The notes: a model not told the origin generated them from the letters alone. Shown: positions 11,601 to 24,458, counted from the stretch's first letter. The stretch is 64,000 nucleotides of DNA from Timema cristinae (GCA_039000515.1 JBCFYV010000001.1:9098928-9162927), one strand, 5' to 3'. Numbers and translations: made by a program.

Positions 11601-14600
11601 TAGGAATGCCATCTATTATGTGTGAATACAACTAGTGGTCACATGTTCTAAGGTGTCACTCTCATATTAGACCAGACTGCCAATGACAGGGAGATAGAGG
11701 TTCGAATCCTGGTCTGGTGTATTGAGGGTGGTTTTCCACTTGATTTACACGCAAATGCGGGTACACTTTCTCTAAATTCAATCGTCCATATTCTTAACTC
11801 ATTAGTGTATAGCCCTAACAGGTTTTAAGATACGATGCTAATAAAAACTAAGTTGTCCCTTAATTTCTTCTTCACCACCGCTTCCTACCATTCATTTAGG
11901 TTATGTTTTACACATGTGTATTAGTTAGACTAAATGAGTATAGAAAAGGTTGAATCTAAAGCAAATGCACCCCAATTTTCATGGATTAATAGTGAGAAAA
12001 CGCATAGAAAAACCAACCTCAATACACCCGACTGGATTATAACCCTAATTTACCCATCAACAGCATTCCAGTATATTGTGAGGGTGACCATTTGACCACG
12101 AAACAGATCCTTAATGTCACACCTCGGCTGTAATCTCTTTGTCCTGGTCGTACTGTATCATGTTCTCGGCCGCGACGTAAGCGAATATCTCGTTGGCGAT
12201 CTCGGTACACAGGGTCTTCAACAGGTACTTGGCGAGCTGCTGCTGAGTGTCCTTGCTCTCAAACTGTTTGAGGCCCTTCTCGAACAACCGCACGTTTGTC
12301 AAGAGCGCGTTCAGTTTGTCCTGGAGCTCACCGTGGGTCTTGCGACGGTCATGTGCACGAGCGCTCAGCGTGCTCTCGAACAATGATTGGGCAGTCGTTA
12401 GAGCACTCTTGTTTATAGTTCTAGTAATAACAAAAACATATTTTATAGTGTTTAAATCATTAGTAAAATTAAAAAAAGTTCTTTCAAAGTGACGAATTAA
12501 TGGTTGAATGTTTAGTTTGATCTATATTTAATTTAGTTTATAATTCATGTGTTGGTACAATCAGTCTGTTAAAGACACACACTAAAACCAGGCCCCAGAC
12601 AATTAATTTAACATTTAAATGAATGTACGAATGGAAAAAATGTTTTAATTACTACTTACATTTTTGTTATACTATTATAATCGATACCTATTCTTTTGAT
12701 AATTTTTCCCAAGATTTTGATTCAAAATGGCAGATAAAATAAAGATTTAGATTAATAAAAGTAGACGCTATTATATAAATGATTTAATAATCAATGTCAG
12801 GGCAGAGAAATAGAAACATAAAGGACAGACACTTTATTTTAGCAATGCTGTGAACATTCAGAAGTTTCGAGCACTCACGGATGAAGATGAACTGCTATCT
12901 CGTCCACGAGTTCCTCATCGCGTAGGCTCTCCACCTGTCTCAACACCTCCCTGATGTCAGACACAGTCACCAGCTCCAGTTTCCCACCACCAACCAGCCC
13001 CTTGGATCCTCTACTCTTGTTGGGTGGAGCATCCTCGTCGTCAGAATCCTCCGTTGCCGTCTTGCCGCGGTGGTACTTCTTCTTCGTCGACTTGGTTTTG
13101 GTTTCGCGGCCCTGACATCACAAGATAAAGTGGTTTGATTGTATCTTACAACATATCTGGGTTATCCACAGAGTTACAATAACAGGCTACAATTTAGGAG
13201 GGTAGAATTAAGAGGAAATGTACCCACATTTGTGTGGAGGGAGGATGGAAAACCATTTAGGAAAAAAGAAGGGGTGTACAAGTACTAAAAAATTTAGTGC
13301 TTGGAATTTTCTATCTTTCTCTCGAACATTCCTTGTTCCATTTATCAATTTTAAGATATAATTTAATCCCTCAATATTTTCTTTTGTCTAATTAATTTTT
13401 TTTTTATAATTATACTTATTTTTACATACATTTCTGTTTCCCTCCTGTGGCCCGGGTTAGTTTTTTATTCAAGCCATATATTTTCCACTGCCGCCTTGCT
13501 AGGCCTGTTGTAGCTTCATATGCCTTATAATCCAACATAAGACTAAGACAGGCACAACATCCAGTCCCCGGCCGTTAATTTATAAATGTGTAAACCCACA
13601 TTTCACCAATGATAAAATTTCAGCCATACCGGGAATCGAACCCGAGACCCTTAGCTCAGTAGACAGACACGCAACCAACTGAGCTAAGGTGTCTAACTGT
13701 ATAAAATTTATTTGAAAATGTGAATTTGTGTGATTGTTATCGCTAACATTGTTTTACGGATGTGAAGCGTGGGTTTGTCAGGAGAAACACAAGAGCAAGG
13801 TGAATGCGGTCGGAATGAGATTTCTAATAAATGTATATGTTAAAACATGGATAGAGTCAGTATGGAGTGCATTTTGAAGGGGAATCCAATGTCAACGTGA
13901 AATAAGTATTTTACGTTGGTTTGGGCATGTTGAGAGGATGAGTGTTGATCAAATGACTAAAAATATATATTAAGGTAGTGTGTGTGTGTATCAAAAGGAA
14001 GGGGTAGGCCATGTAAGACATAGCTAAAATTTGATTTTAATGTGTGAAAAAAGAGAAACATTAAAATCTTAAAGAATAAAAGAGCAAGTATGACATGGTG
14101 TATGGATGTTGTTGAAGCGAAGGGGGTATGCAAGAATAGGGAAGTGTGGAGGAAGTGAGTGAGGATGGATTAAGTACGGAGTTGTTTTATGAGCTATATG
14201 TACAATTTCTTACCAACCCCGTAAGGGAATGGCGGGATAATCTATGTATTTATGGATATATGTTTGTATGTATGTAAAAATAATTATATGGCTCTACATT
14301 AATGGAATTAAAATAAAACTCTTTTTCATTAAAACTCAACTTGAAGTGAGAAATAATTACTCGCACACAAAAAAATCACCCTCAGTACATCTGACTAGGA
14401 TTCAAACCCAATCTCCCTGTTGTCAGTAGACCAGGTGTGTGTTGATTCTACAAAGTGTTTAGAAAGGGCACACTTAAAATGCCTCATTAAACAAAACTCA
14501 TTAGATTTTTATATCATGAATAATTTTTGTATAGGCCTATTATGGTATATTAGTTGCGTTTTCTAAACACAACACACAAACTGGCAGAGCAGCCCAAAGA

Positions 14601-17600
14601 ACCCCGGAGATTGTAATATTCGAGTATTAGGCTAAACAAGTACCTACGTTTACAAGGATGTTTCAAGGATCATCATGAGGAAGGACTAGGGCAGAATAAT
14701 TAAACTCTGAGTGAGATGAAACACACCTGCACTCCTCCTCCAGTCTTTCCCCCCGCAGCCTTCTTGCGCCGCTCCTCGCGTCTGTCAGCCTTGCTGTTTC
14801 CTTCTTCCTGGTCCATGTGGCCTTTGTTGTTGTGAATCTTACTCTCCGCTTGCGCTTGCATGTAGGCCCCAGACGACACAGACTGTGAACAGAGTGATAC
14901 TGTCAACAAGGACCGTGAACAGAGTGATACTGTCAACACAGTCTGTGAACAGAGGGATTCTATCACAATGACTGTGGACAGTGATACTGGGAATAGAGTG
15001 ACACTGTCAACAAAGACTGTAAATAGAGTGATTATATTAGCAAGCTTTACTCACACAGACTTGATGATGATGATGATGATGAATTAATTATTTTGTTACT
15101 TACTTCATCAATTAATCATATGGTGACAAAGCTAAGATGATTTATTTTCACAGAAATAACAATTTTTTTTAACACAAACTGTACCAAAATTTTAAACTCA
15201 TCAACTAAATCTGGAATGGTATTCATGTGATGAGAAAAATACCACTAAAATAATAATAAATTGTCTGATTAGTAGGTTGATAAATTAATTAAAAATATTA
15301 GTTTGATTGGTGTTAAGGTGACTTGTTTTTGTCTATAATAATTTGGCACCAAACGTAGGCCTATCTCGTTGTCTATGAGATTCACACTCTCAAGTAATGT
15401 CTATAGGAAGAACCTGATCTGACAGCTAGAAAAAAATATTAGATCTACTTTTATATATTCATACATCAAGTAATGTGATCTGCAGCTTTCAATTTTACTA
15501 GATATTATCAATACATATGACCCCCTTGGTGGCGTAGTTAGCTAACACGCTAGTTTGGTGTTGAACTAGACTGCCGAGGACGGGAAGGAGGAGGTTTGAA
15601 TCCCGCTCGGGTGAACTGGAGGTGGTTTTTCATAAACAATAATAATATAGTGGAATGTTATCAATATGTGTGTTTTCTAAAAGACCCTTCCAAAGAAAAT
15701 TGGACTGTTGTCAGCCCCCGGAGTCACCTGCTGAGCCTTGGCTTGCACCACGCTTTCCAAGGGAGTGACCAGGGCATTGAGGTAGCTATCGGTGACAACG
15801 ACAGTGCTACAGAACACATGGACGGTGACTGCCGCGGGTTTGGTCTTCAGGACGCTCGTCACAATCTCCTCAGCGTCCTCAGGCTCAAACACGGACGGCA
15901 AGATGGGCTGAGGGGTAACACGAGAACAGTTTAGTTCAGTTACAAATTGTTGCAAGCGCTTAGGAATCATCCGTAAACCACAGAGTACTGTTGAGAGGGG
16001 GGAGCGTTATTGTCTACATGGTGTTAAATGGGGGTGGGATACATGATGTATGAATGTCCCCTTAGTGAAAGTGAAGCTTTAATGCCTGGAACCGGTCTTA
16101 TAGTGAACTCCAAATAACGGTTTCAACTGGACCTATTAAGATTCTAAAATAAGGTTTTACATTGGTGTTTTGAACATTCTCGCCAATTGTCGTCGTCGTC
16201 ATTATTAGCACTACGTCTTACTACCCGTTCGGGTTATACACACTTACACTAATGTGTAATGGTAGGGTGATTGTGAGATGAAATGGAGGACCTACAGTTT
16301 AACGTGGGATCCGAACCACGGTGGAGGCCTGGAATTCCCCACATTCACAAGATGTCTTGTAAGAGGTGAAGGAAGGGTTTGGAAATCAGATAAATCTGTG
16401 ACGGTCAAATGGCTCCAGGCATTACTCTCGCAACAGACTGAACTGCTGATTACAGGGAGGTTGAGTTTTAAATTCTGGTAAGGTGTACAAAAGGTGGTTT
16501 TTGATAAATGTTTTACCACTCTCCCTCCATACAAATGAAGGTACACTCCCTCTAAATTCAAACTTACTCATCCCCAACACATTAGCATTAGTAAGTACAT
16601 ATGTGTATAAATCTAAAGCGCAGTAACACACAGCGACAAAACAAAAAAAAAACCTTCAGATCTTAGAGTATTCTTTGATTAAACATATTTTGTGATTTAA
16701 TCCAACAACAGCATATAATTAAAACTAAGGTTTTCAGACTTAGCCCCGAGGCTGAATTGTCTGCTATAGTCGTAACGAGCATTAACCACCGCAACTATAG
16801 TCGTAACGAGCATTAACCACCGCAACTATAGTTGTAACGAGCATTAATTGCTGCAACTATAGTCGTAACGAGCATTAATTGCCGCAACTATAGTCGAAAT
16901 GTCAAGAGAAATTTCTCCACTTGGTTCGAGTTTTGTGTATTACCTGCCAAAACACTCCCCCCAAAATTTGTCCCTACCATGACGTCGATCCATGAGCCTG
17001 TAGTTACAGCTTCCTCCACAGATGCCTCCACCTGTTCGAACAGCTGTTTGCCAACTGCACAAGTGGAGAGTAGTAGCAACTTTTCGCCAGGAAAGTGTTT
17101 ACTCACAAAAGTCTTCGGGTCTGAGATACCCAGCCTCGACAGAGCGTCGTACTCTAGAAAAATAGGTTTATAATTCAATTGTCTTTTCATTGAAATTGTG
17201 CGAGGGCGAGGAACGGTAACATAAACTACACTTGCATTTGGTTTACAATAAAAATAAACCTTAGCATAAAACAGAAATGTATTAAAAATATTTGTTGAAA
17301 AATTACACCTAGATATGAGACTCAAACTCAGGAGTCTGTGAATGACAGTCATCCATTCAGTATGTTAGTGAAAATCATTATATGGTTAACAGGATTTTGG
17401 TAAAAAAAAACTTTTATAAAATACAAACATATTTTGTTGCAGTAAACCTTGATAAAGTTTTACTATTGTACATTATTATTGTTATTTTATAAGGTTCTTC
17501 CTATGAAAGTAGATTTAGTAACGTCTCTAGTTGTCAGATAAGGTCCTCTCCAAGAAAGTTGGACCCAATGTTTACCGTCTATTTAGACGTCGGCGGAAGT

Positions 17601-20600
17601 TTCCAGCACTCACCGAGGTATCCGTTCTGCCTGTAGAAGCCATTGACCCAGTCATTCTGCGACTTAGAGTAGATAGCTGGGACGTAGATGCTACTCCCTG
17701 CCTGTTTTCCTGTGACCACACCTGGGACTTGCTTCCGGTGCATCAAACTATCAATAATAGCTGAGAAACACAAAACATGCATAACATCGACATAGGAAAC
17801 TCAAGCTACATAAAATAAACAGGATTAATCAGTAAATGTAAATTCTTTAACAGGGATAGAATTTATATTGTCACTTATTGTGAGCAAGACCTCAGGAGGT
17901 TCCAGGTGACAATGGCCCAGGTGCATTAAGTGTTTAAAGAAAAAGCTTACTACCCATTCAGGTTATTAACATACTCACAATACTGGGCTAAGGATGAGGA
18001 AGGTATAATTTAGAGGAATTGTACCCACATGTGTGGAGGCAGGGTTGGAAACCATTTAGAAAAAATACCGCTCTACAGCTGACCAGGATACGAGCCTCGC
18101 TTTGTCTGTAATTGTCAGTTCAGTCTATAGCGAGAGTGATGTGTTAGACCATTCAACCACTGAAGAGGGCAAAGAGAGGAGTTAGAAACAACTTGTTTTA
18201 GATATGTTATTTCTATTTATTTATTTGAGGTATTTAATGCACACTTTTTTCGAACCGAGTGAGAATGAAAGAGTGTACCAATCTGTGTTGGGAAAGGTAT
18301 TTTCCCATACCTGACAGGGATCTTTTACATTCCACAATCGATATGGGATTGACGACTCTTTCCCTCCAAAGGAAATTGCGCTACAGATTTTCAGCGCTCA
18401 ACAAGACTTTTCTTGAGCAATAAAAAACTGTAGCACAACCTCCTTCAAAGGGGAAGTAAAGCAGTTGGTCCCAAGTTTATCGCGGAATGTAAAATATTCC
18501 TGGAAGGTATGCGAAAATATCTTTATGGCAAAATTAGTAGAGTTTTTCAAGAATGTTCATAGAAATTCTCATGTGTTTATATGATCAGTCAGTTTAGAAA
18601 GTGAACGTTAAATACCCCAAAAAAATAAAAATAACAACATTTCTAAAAGTTATTTTAATCACTACTCTGAGTCACCAGCCTCATTTGACTTCTCATGTGG
18701 ACACTCGGATAAAGCCATGAAGGAGTATGTAGAGGGAAGGGAGGTATAAGGGGTGGAATATGCAACTCACAGAAGAACATCCTCTCGGGTCACGTCACAC
18801 TGACTGAGCATGGTGGAGATGGGGGTAGGTCTGGTGGCAGCGGCCAGAGCCCCCCTGACACATGCGGTGTTGCGCGTCACGTATGACTCGGTGAAGAAGA
18901 CGCGCGGGTCGCTCTTGTCCTGCTTGCCGCGGATCAGTTTACCCAACTGCTTCTCCACCACCTGCGCAAACACCCCGGAGAGACCAAAAGCAGACTGCTT
19001 AGTGAACATTTTTCTTCCCTCAACTTTAGTTAGCCTAGGTCCTTTTACACAGGCCGACACTCAACTGGTTCTTAAACTATTTATAATTTATTTTATTTTT
19101 TTCTGCAAGGCTGAGGGTGTTGAGATGGGGGGTAATATTATATATTTTTATTAATATAATTTATATATTAGAGGGAATAGAAGTAAGAGAGAAGAGAGAG
19201 AGATAGACTAATTATAGAGGTAAAAAAAATTCAATCTTTTTTGTGGGACCTCATCATTGATAAAATTTTACCATATTATTATTATTATTATTTTATATGT
19301 ATTGATAATATCTATTAAAAGTGACAGCTGCAGATCACATGACTTAACACATGCATACATGAAAAAATCTAGTAACTTTTTTAGCTGTCAGATAAGATTC
19401 TTTCTATAAAAATTGGACTATACCATTTATATTCATGGGATAGGATTTTTTCATCAAAGGACTTCTAAGTAAAAGACCCATTTTTGTCTTTTCCTAAAAA
19501 TTAGAGTAATTAAAAGTTTAGAGAGCCTTTAACATTATAGGATATTCATAATGATATAGGTAATACTAAATTTGAATCATAGCCTACTAATTAGTTTTTT
19601 AACACACTGGATTATTAATTAATGTTGGCCGATTCCTGATTGTTGCCGTGATTGCATCTCGCAGACTTGGTTTATTCTAAGATACATGTTTGGCAACGTA
19701 CTGTTTGCAGGAAGTCACTCGGAAGGTCATACTGCCGGGTGAGGTCGCCGACGCTCACTTGACCATTCTGAGCGAGTCTCTCATTGATCTCCTGGGCAAT
19801 CAAGGTCAGATATGACTTGTCGATCAGCTGTCCGAGAACTAAGGTGATTCCAGAGTCAGCCCTCTCAATCTCTGGGCTCTTGCAGTCACCTGACTCAGGT
19901 CCACGTTGAGGATTCTGGCCAACTCCACCAGGTTAATACGACCTGAATAACATGATACGGGACCACTTAAGAGCTCGACACCCCCATTTTACCAATAGTT
20001 ATAATGTCATTCAGACAGCAGCCGTATGGATTGTGATTCTGCCTTCCACTTGAGAAACTAGAATTTAGTAAATTTTTAAAGTGTTTTACCAGTGCTTCTA
20101 TATCACACCTGCTTTTGTGGTCACATGATATAAGCTGTCACTCTCACAATAGACTAGACTGCTGATAACATGGAGATTCAAGGTTCGAATCCCGGTAGAG
20201 TGTACTAAGGGTGGTTTTACTAAATGGTTTTTCGTGGTCTCTCTCCACGCAAATGCAGTAACACCTCTAATTCAACCTTCCTTATACTCAACTAATTAAC
20301 ATAATTAGTATATATGCATACAACTTGAACAGACAGTAAGATGTGGTACTAAAAAAAATATCTCTTATCTGTACCAGGATTTGTGGGAGCTAAAAAAATA
20401 CCTATGAAGCACCTGGATAACTTTCGTAACAGAGTTAAACATGCTGACATACAGGTTAGCCTTGCTAAACCAGTTTAGTGACGCTCTTGACCGCAGTAGT
20501 GTCTTGTTGTGTTATGTTCTAGTTGTCTAGTAGTGATGTTAAATGTATCGCTAATAGCTAGCACACTGGCAATATAGCATAAACTGCTAATGGAGGCGGA

Positions 20601-21244
20601 AACCAATCAAAAAAACAAGGTGTTTGTGTAAACATAAAAGAATGACACTAACAGGGATTTGAAACCTGGTTGTCCGGCTTTACGTGTCAACAACTACCTA
20701 TTGATCAGATCCAGAGAAAGTGGTAAGTGTGTAAAAACAGAAGTTCAAGATTCGATCCTGTCTGGGTATTTATATATTTACAAAATCACCCCATCAAAAT
20801 GTCATCTATGAATATGTAGTTGTTTAATAAATAAAATAAACCATATAAATATTATATAGTCGTAACTGTACCCCCATGAACGAAGAGTTCATCTCGTATT
20901 TCCCTCGAAAGTTGTTGTGGCGTGACATATTCCTTGCCGTCGACTGTGAACACGACGTCAAGTAACTGATGCTCGATTAGTTTTGTGATAATTTCCACGC
21001 AATTCCTTTCAGACAATCTGGAAACAGAACAAGATTCATAATCTGTTAAAAATATAAGCTTCACAAAACATATGGGCACACCTAACCTCGGGTTCATGAA
21101 ACCAAAATTGAATAACCATATATTATGATATTATGTGATACCAAAAGGGCATATTTGGACTCGCCTTTGGATGGTAGAACTTAGTTGAGCTCTTTGAAAA
21201 TCTGCGGCTAATCGTTTTACTTCATCCCACTCCGTTGTTGACAT
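8669..21244 (-). CDS. UFL1: E3 UFM1-protein ligase 1 (UFL1)
   Basis: Transfers UFM1 from UFC1 to substrates, with DDRGK1 at the ER membrane (ribosome UFMylation, ER-phagy). Coding exons read on the minus strand: 21165-21244, 20872-21017, 19702-19942, 18771-18961, 17614-17760, 16978-17153, 15728-15907, 14727-14882, 12879-13111, 12123-12420, 10831-11003, 10107-10318, 8669-8808; about 790 residues, close to the family's usual about 794. Recognisable blocks are [20 protein letters not shown] at the start, [33 protein letters not shown], a charged low-complexity linker (about 440-520), [15 protein letters not shown], and [11 protein letters not shown] with [15 protein letters not shown]. The start ATG has the good context CAAAATG. 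Intron 1 appears to be GC-AG. Exon 3 lacks one base near 19878, and the exon 4/5 junction is out of frame by a small gap. Both are likelier assembly errors than decay, because every other exon is clean and conserved. Confidence 0.93.
9465..9689 (-). pseudogene. Non-LTR retrotransposon (LINE) reverse-transcriptase C-terminal fragment
   Basis: The 74-codon frame includes [20 protein letters not shown], matching the thumb-side motif (L/I-Y-G/A-x-E-T/A-W) that follows the reverse-transcriptase fingers and palm in LINE ORF2 proteins. It is 5' and 3' truncated, has no catalytic YxDD, and lies in UFL1 intron 12, in the same orientation as the gene. Dead relic. Confidence 0.7.
11630..11855 (+). mobile_element. 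SINE-A2 copy in UFL1 intron 10
   Basis: Head GTGGTCACATGTTCTAAGGT, B box GAGGTTCGAATCCTGG, body GCGGGTACACTTTCTCTAAA and a tail derived from AAGATACGATGCTAATAAAA. Near full length. Confidence 0.75.
11925..12100 (-). mobile_element. SINE-A2 copy, partial
   Basis: Reverse orientation; it ends in AGGGTGACCATTTGACCACG, the complement of the SINE-A2 head, directly against the end of UFL1 exon 10. The insertion stops about 20 bases from the splice donor. Confidence 0.6.
13195..13295 (-). mobile_element. SINE-A body fragment
   Basis: Contains GGTAGAATTAAGAGGAAATG, then ACCCACATTTGTGTGGAGGG and AAACCATTTAG, the reversed middle of SINE-A. The head is lost. Confidence 0.55.
13620..13695 (-). mobile_element. 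tRNA-like SINE head (family unassigned)
   Basis: On the minus strand it reads CCTTAGCTCAGTTGG (A box) and, about 40 bases later, GGGTTCGATTCCCGG (B box with a perfect T-stem). The putative acceptor ends do not pair, so I read this as a tRNA-derived SINE head rather than a working tRNA gene. Confidence 0.55.
13740..14200 (+). pseudogene. LINE ORF2 C-terminal remnant
   Basis: Plus-strand conceptual translation, allowing frame breaks, contains [20 protein letters not shown], then [11 protein letters not shown] and [15 protein letters not shown](F/Y)GHVxRM is a hallmark near the end of LINE reverse-transcriptase proteins. The copy is broken by stops and shifts and sits antisense in UFL1 intron 8. 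Confidence 0.8.
14360..14445 (-). mobile_element. SINE-A fragment
   Basis: ACCCTCAGTACATCTGACTA, then GATTCAAACCCAATCTCCCT: the reversed B-box region of SINE-A. Confidence 0.5.
14880..15025 (-). repeat. 30-bp tandem repeat containing the UFL1 exon 8 splice acceptor
   Basis: On the minus strand the unit is GACAGTATCACTCTGTTCAC followed by AG and TC(T/C)(G/T)TGT. Its last copy is the real acceptor (TTCACAG, exon from 14882). At least two clean upstream copies and one or two decayed ones follow in the intron. The array therefore includes both the polypyrimidine/AG signal and the first exon bases. Confidence 0.75.
15520..15640 (+). mobile_element. SINE-A1 head
   Basis: Head GGTGGCGTAGTTAGCTAACA, B box GAGGTTTGAATCCCGC and CTCGGGTGAACTGGAGGTGG. 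The body is replaced at 15640 by MITE-D-like sequence. Confidence 0.7.
15641..15697. mobile_element. MITE-D terminal fragment
   Basis: Ends AAGACCCTTCCAAAGAAAAT TGGAC, equivalent to the right terminus of MITE-D. It stops about 30 bases from UFL1 exon 7. Confidence 0.4.
16190..16400 (-). mobile_element. SINE-B copy, 5'-truncated
   Basis: Starts with (ATT)n and TAGCACTACGTCTTACTACC, the reversed shared tail, runs through the diagnostic GGATCCGAACCACGGTGGAG and ends at GATAAATCTGTG, where a SINE-A copy begins. Confidence 0.85.
16401..16625 (+). mobile_element. SINE-A2 copy abutting SINE-B
   Basis: Head ACGGTCAAATGGCTCCAGGC, body TTTTACCACTCTCCCTCCAT and tail up to AGCGCAGTAACAC. The two families are joined without spacer, one insertion having landed in the other. 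Confidence 0.7.
16755..16898. repeat. 31-bp tandem repeat, about 4.5 copies
   Basis: Unit ACTATAGTCGTAACGAGCAT followed by TAACCACCGCA, with late copies changed to TTGC(T/C)GCA. It lies in UFL1 intron 6, about 80 bases from the exon 6 donor. No exon-derived sequence is seen in it. Confidence 0.9.
17390..17564. mobile_element. MITE-D copy
   Basis: Right end AAGAAAGTTGGAC and internal TTGTCAGATAAGGTCCTCTC match the family; the left end is eroded. Sits in UFL1 intron 5. Confidence 0.5.
17940..18170 (-). mobile_element. SINE-A copy, near full length
   Basis: Starts with the reversed tail CTTACTACCCATTCAGGTTA, has the body TTGTACCCACATGTGTGGAG and ends ATAGCGAGAGTGATG and TTAGACCATTCAACCAC. Located in UFL1 intron 4. 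Confidence 0.75.
19230..19420. mobile_element. MITE-D copy
   Basis: Core GACAGCTGCAGATCACATGA and right end TTCTATAAAAATTGGAC are well kept. About 190 bp in UFL1 intron 3. Confidence 0.6.
20105..20352 (+). mobile_element. SINE-A2 copy in UFL1 intron 2
   Basis: Head GTGGTCACATGATATAAGCT, B box AAGGTTCGAATCCCGG, body TCTCTCCACGCAAATGCAGT and tail ACAGTAAGATGTGGTACTAA. Confidence 0.75.
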
Positions 21245-24200
21245 TTTGGAACGAAGCAGCTGATGCTGATGACTATTAAATTTGACTTTTATATTTTATG
21301 AGAAAATGCAGTTTATCTGAACGTAGAAAATCAGGAATTTTATTTCATAATTGTCTTATTAAATTTTAATAAAACATTTTCTCCTTTCCTTATAGTAAAT
21401 TTAAATATAAAATATCCACTTAAGTTTAAATGAGTAGTAGACACTTCCGGTTCCCCTCCCCCCCTTTTGGGAATGCTCAATGCTAAGCCAGCAGCTAGAA
21501 GGCTACAACCACAAAAAGATAGTCGCTTAAAGCCAACGAAATATTAAGATTAATAAATAAGTATACCCTTTATATTTGTGATTTGAATTTTTCAGTTTCT
21601 TTAAATACTATACCTAGCACCGCATCTTACTAAAGGTTCTACCTTTAACGTTTATGGGTATAATAACCTTTCAAAAAGGGTTCAAACTTCTCTGATGTAA
21701 TAAAAGTCATGATTCTCCATAAATAGCTTAGTTAAATAGGCATTACAATTTCAATGAATGACTAAAGTACAAGTGATTGAAAATAAAAACACTTATTTAA
21801 AAAAATATTTTTAAAAATTCATATCAAATTAATATAGTCATATATATCTTGACCCATAATCTGGTGTAGAAAGAAATATTTATTTACTGTATGTTTTATG
21901 AATTAAAACTGTTGAGAATTTTTTAAAAAGAATATAGCATAAGAAAATGGAAACAAAAAAATATATGGCATGAGATTTTGTCCAATTGATTGCGAACAAT
22001 TACATTAAAGTGAACCTATAATGTTAAAACACTTGATATACTGAGTAAACTAATGCAACTTCAAACAGTCTTTAATAGTAAAAAAGTAAAAGATTCCAGC
22101 GACATAAGAAGTACATACACCAACAAGAAGAATGCAGGTTACACGGAGCTGATTACAGGACGGCATCTGACTCAAACTTTTATGAAACCTTTAAGAGAAA
22201 GATTTTTTTAAAGACAAACCAAGACTAAAACAAATTCTACACATTTTAAACCAAGTTACTCACAAATATTTACACACAAACTAAAAAAGTTATAACTGAT
22301 AAAGAGAAATTAACAAATTTGAGAACCTCTCTTATCAAATTCGTCTTCCGCGAAAAGATATTTCCTAGAACTAAATTGATAAATGTGTGAGTTAACTATT
22401 TGAATGAGTTATTCAAAAGACGTAATCAAATAAATTAATAAAATATGTTATTGGAGCCAGTATTAAAAATCAAGATGTCGTTTTATTAAAATTTAGTCAT
22501 ATGTCATTTTTTAAATGATCATCTTCTCTTAGGGTAGTGGCTGCAATTTTTTATCTTATAAAATGTCTATAAATTAACAAGTTTGCGCAAGAAACATTTT
22601 CATACGGGAGATTAAAAAAATTGTACCAATTTGTATGATTATTTATTTAATTATGATTTTTAAAGGCTTGACTCGGTTTATTACTTATTTTTAATAAAAT
22701 AATATATTTGTTACAGTTTTTTTTTCATTATTCTTTTCTGTGTCGGTATCTATGATGTATTTTAGAACCATAGCTGCTCTCGTGCGCTATATATGATTCT
22801 TTATAGAACCATATTTTATTGTTAGTTTTATTAATTTTTCTAATGTTGGATAAAAATTAGTTAGTTTATTGTGGATGTGGAGCCTTTCAGTACGCTTCGT
22901 ATTCTTTGTTGTTCTGATTACTCAAATGTCAGTTTAAAGGTAATACTCCAATAATTCTATTTCTATGACTAAAGCTCAAACGATAGATATGCATCAATTT
23001 ATAACAACCTATTGTGTAGTTTGTTCGTGATTTTACACCAGTACAATTTATATTACACTATTGCTGTCAATTCTTTAATTTTTGACTCTCTTATATCAGG
23101 CTTGAGATACACTTAAATTCCATTTAGGGTCTTCTATTATAACTGTTTCACTAGACATTTTAATTAGTTTTGAATGATTTTATTTTTCTGAAAAAAATCC
23201 TTATGAAATCAACCTTACCTTTGTTCTTTTTAATTTGCTGTGTTATTAGTGTTTTTGCATAAAAAAGTGTATTTATTCAACTTCTAATTTTTTTAACACT
23301 ACACATTTTTTGTTTCTTTTATTAGGACTATCACAATTCATACTAATAATTAATCCATTGATGCAAGATTCCATAGTTTTTAAACAAATGCACCAGCATT
23401 TACCTAGAGAGGGGTTGGAAACACCTTTAGTACACTTTTTTGAAATTGAGGACGGAATTATTTATTTTTGTTCAATGTCGTATGAGAAATAAAATATGCT
23501 TTTACCATATATACACACAACAAAAGTAAATTTCTATTGTTAACATTTTTAATATTCTAAAATATCCTGAGCCTGATTTTGGATATTAAAAAAAATAATA
23601 AAAATACTGTATTATAGTGCTAGATATTTCAGGAGCCCAGAATCTTGTTTAAAAATATTGTATAGAAAGGTAAGTTAGGTTTTGTTCTGTTGAGAGTTTA
23701 CGATGATAAAAATGTTAACTATTGTTTACTAAAGTACTTTTGGTGCCATATTGTGACATTCTTTTAAATATTAACTGTTTTATGTGATTTAAAGTGAATT
23801 TTTGGAATTTTTTAAATTATGGTACTAGGCTTTTATATAATTATTATATGATATTAATTATGTTTGACCTATAATTGGAAATATGCTTTTGTTTTTATGT
23901 GTATACCCTAAATGTCAATATATATTAAATATTTCGTAATATCACAGAGGAAAAAATGAAAGACTCCGAACTCACTTCGTATACTATTTCCAAATTGAGT
24001 CCACAGCATAAACCTGTCCAGCTTTACTCTCTCTTAGTTAACATTGATATGCTACAAGCGCAGAAACTACTTCTCTTAAAATCTGGCCTGATATCAATCT
24101 TTTCCTAATCAACTTCACAGACAACAATTCCTGGAATTAACTGCAAAATCCTGCAATCATTGCATCAAACTATGCCATATGAGCTGGGGTGGAGGACGGG

Positions 24201-24450
24201 AAAGGCTGAGAGAGAGTTAGGAGAGTCTAGAAAAGCAGGACCTCCCATTGTCTAGAGTAGACAGGTCAAAATTATGATTATTTGCAGCGCACAGGTTATG
24301 ACTGACCAACATACGAAGGGCCTGATTCTTTTATTTTTATAAACATTCTACAAATACACTATTTGGGAATGTTAAACTTTGTCAAATTTCAAAAACTTTC
24401 ATAGATAGGCGAATTATTAAATAATTTTTAAACCCAAACTGAAATAAGTT
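21245..24450. other. UFL1-KLHL divergent spacer
   Basis: About 3.2 kb, very AT-rich. It must hold the UFL1 promoter immediately right of 21244 and probably 5' sequence of the KLHL gene, whose first recognised coding exon (25351) is preceded by an apparent splice acceptor. I can place no promoter motif confidently. Short frames such as 23310-23492 (+) resemble nothing known. Confidence 0.4.
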
Positions 24451-24458
24451 GTTTAGAG

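Noticed and set aside
13620..13695. tRNA gene on the minus strand
   Set aside because: Good A and B boxes but no acceptor stem; best explained as a SINE head.
16888..17352. 154-codon minus-strand frame as a separate gene
   Set aside because: It is UFL1 exon 6 with read-through into both flanking introns; splice sites at 17153 and 16978 restore the conserved protein.
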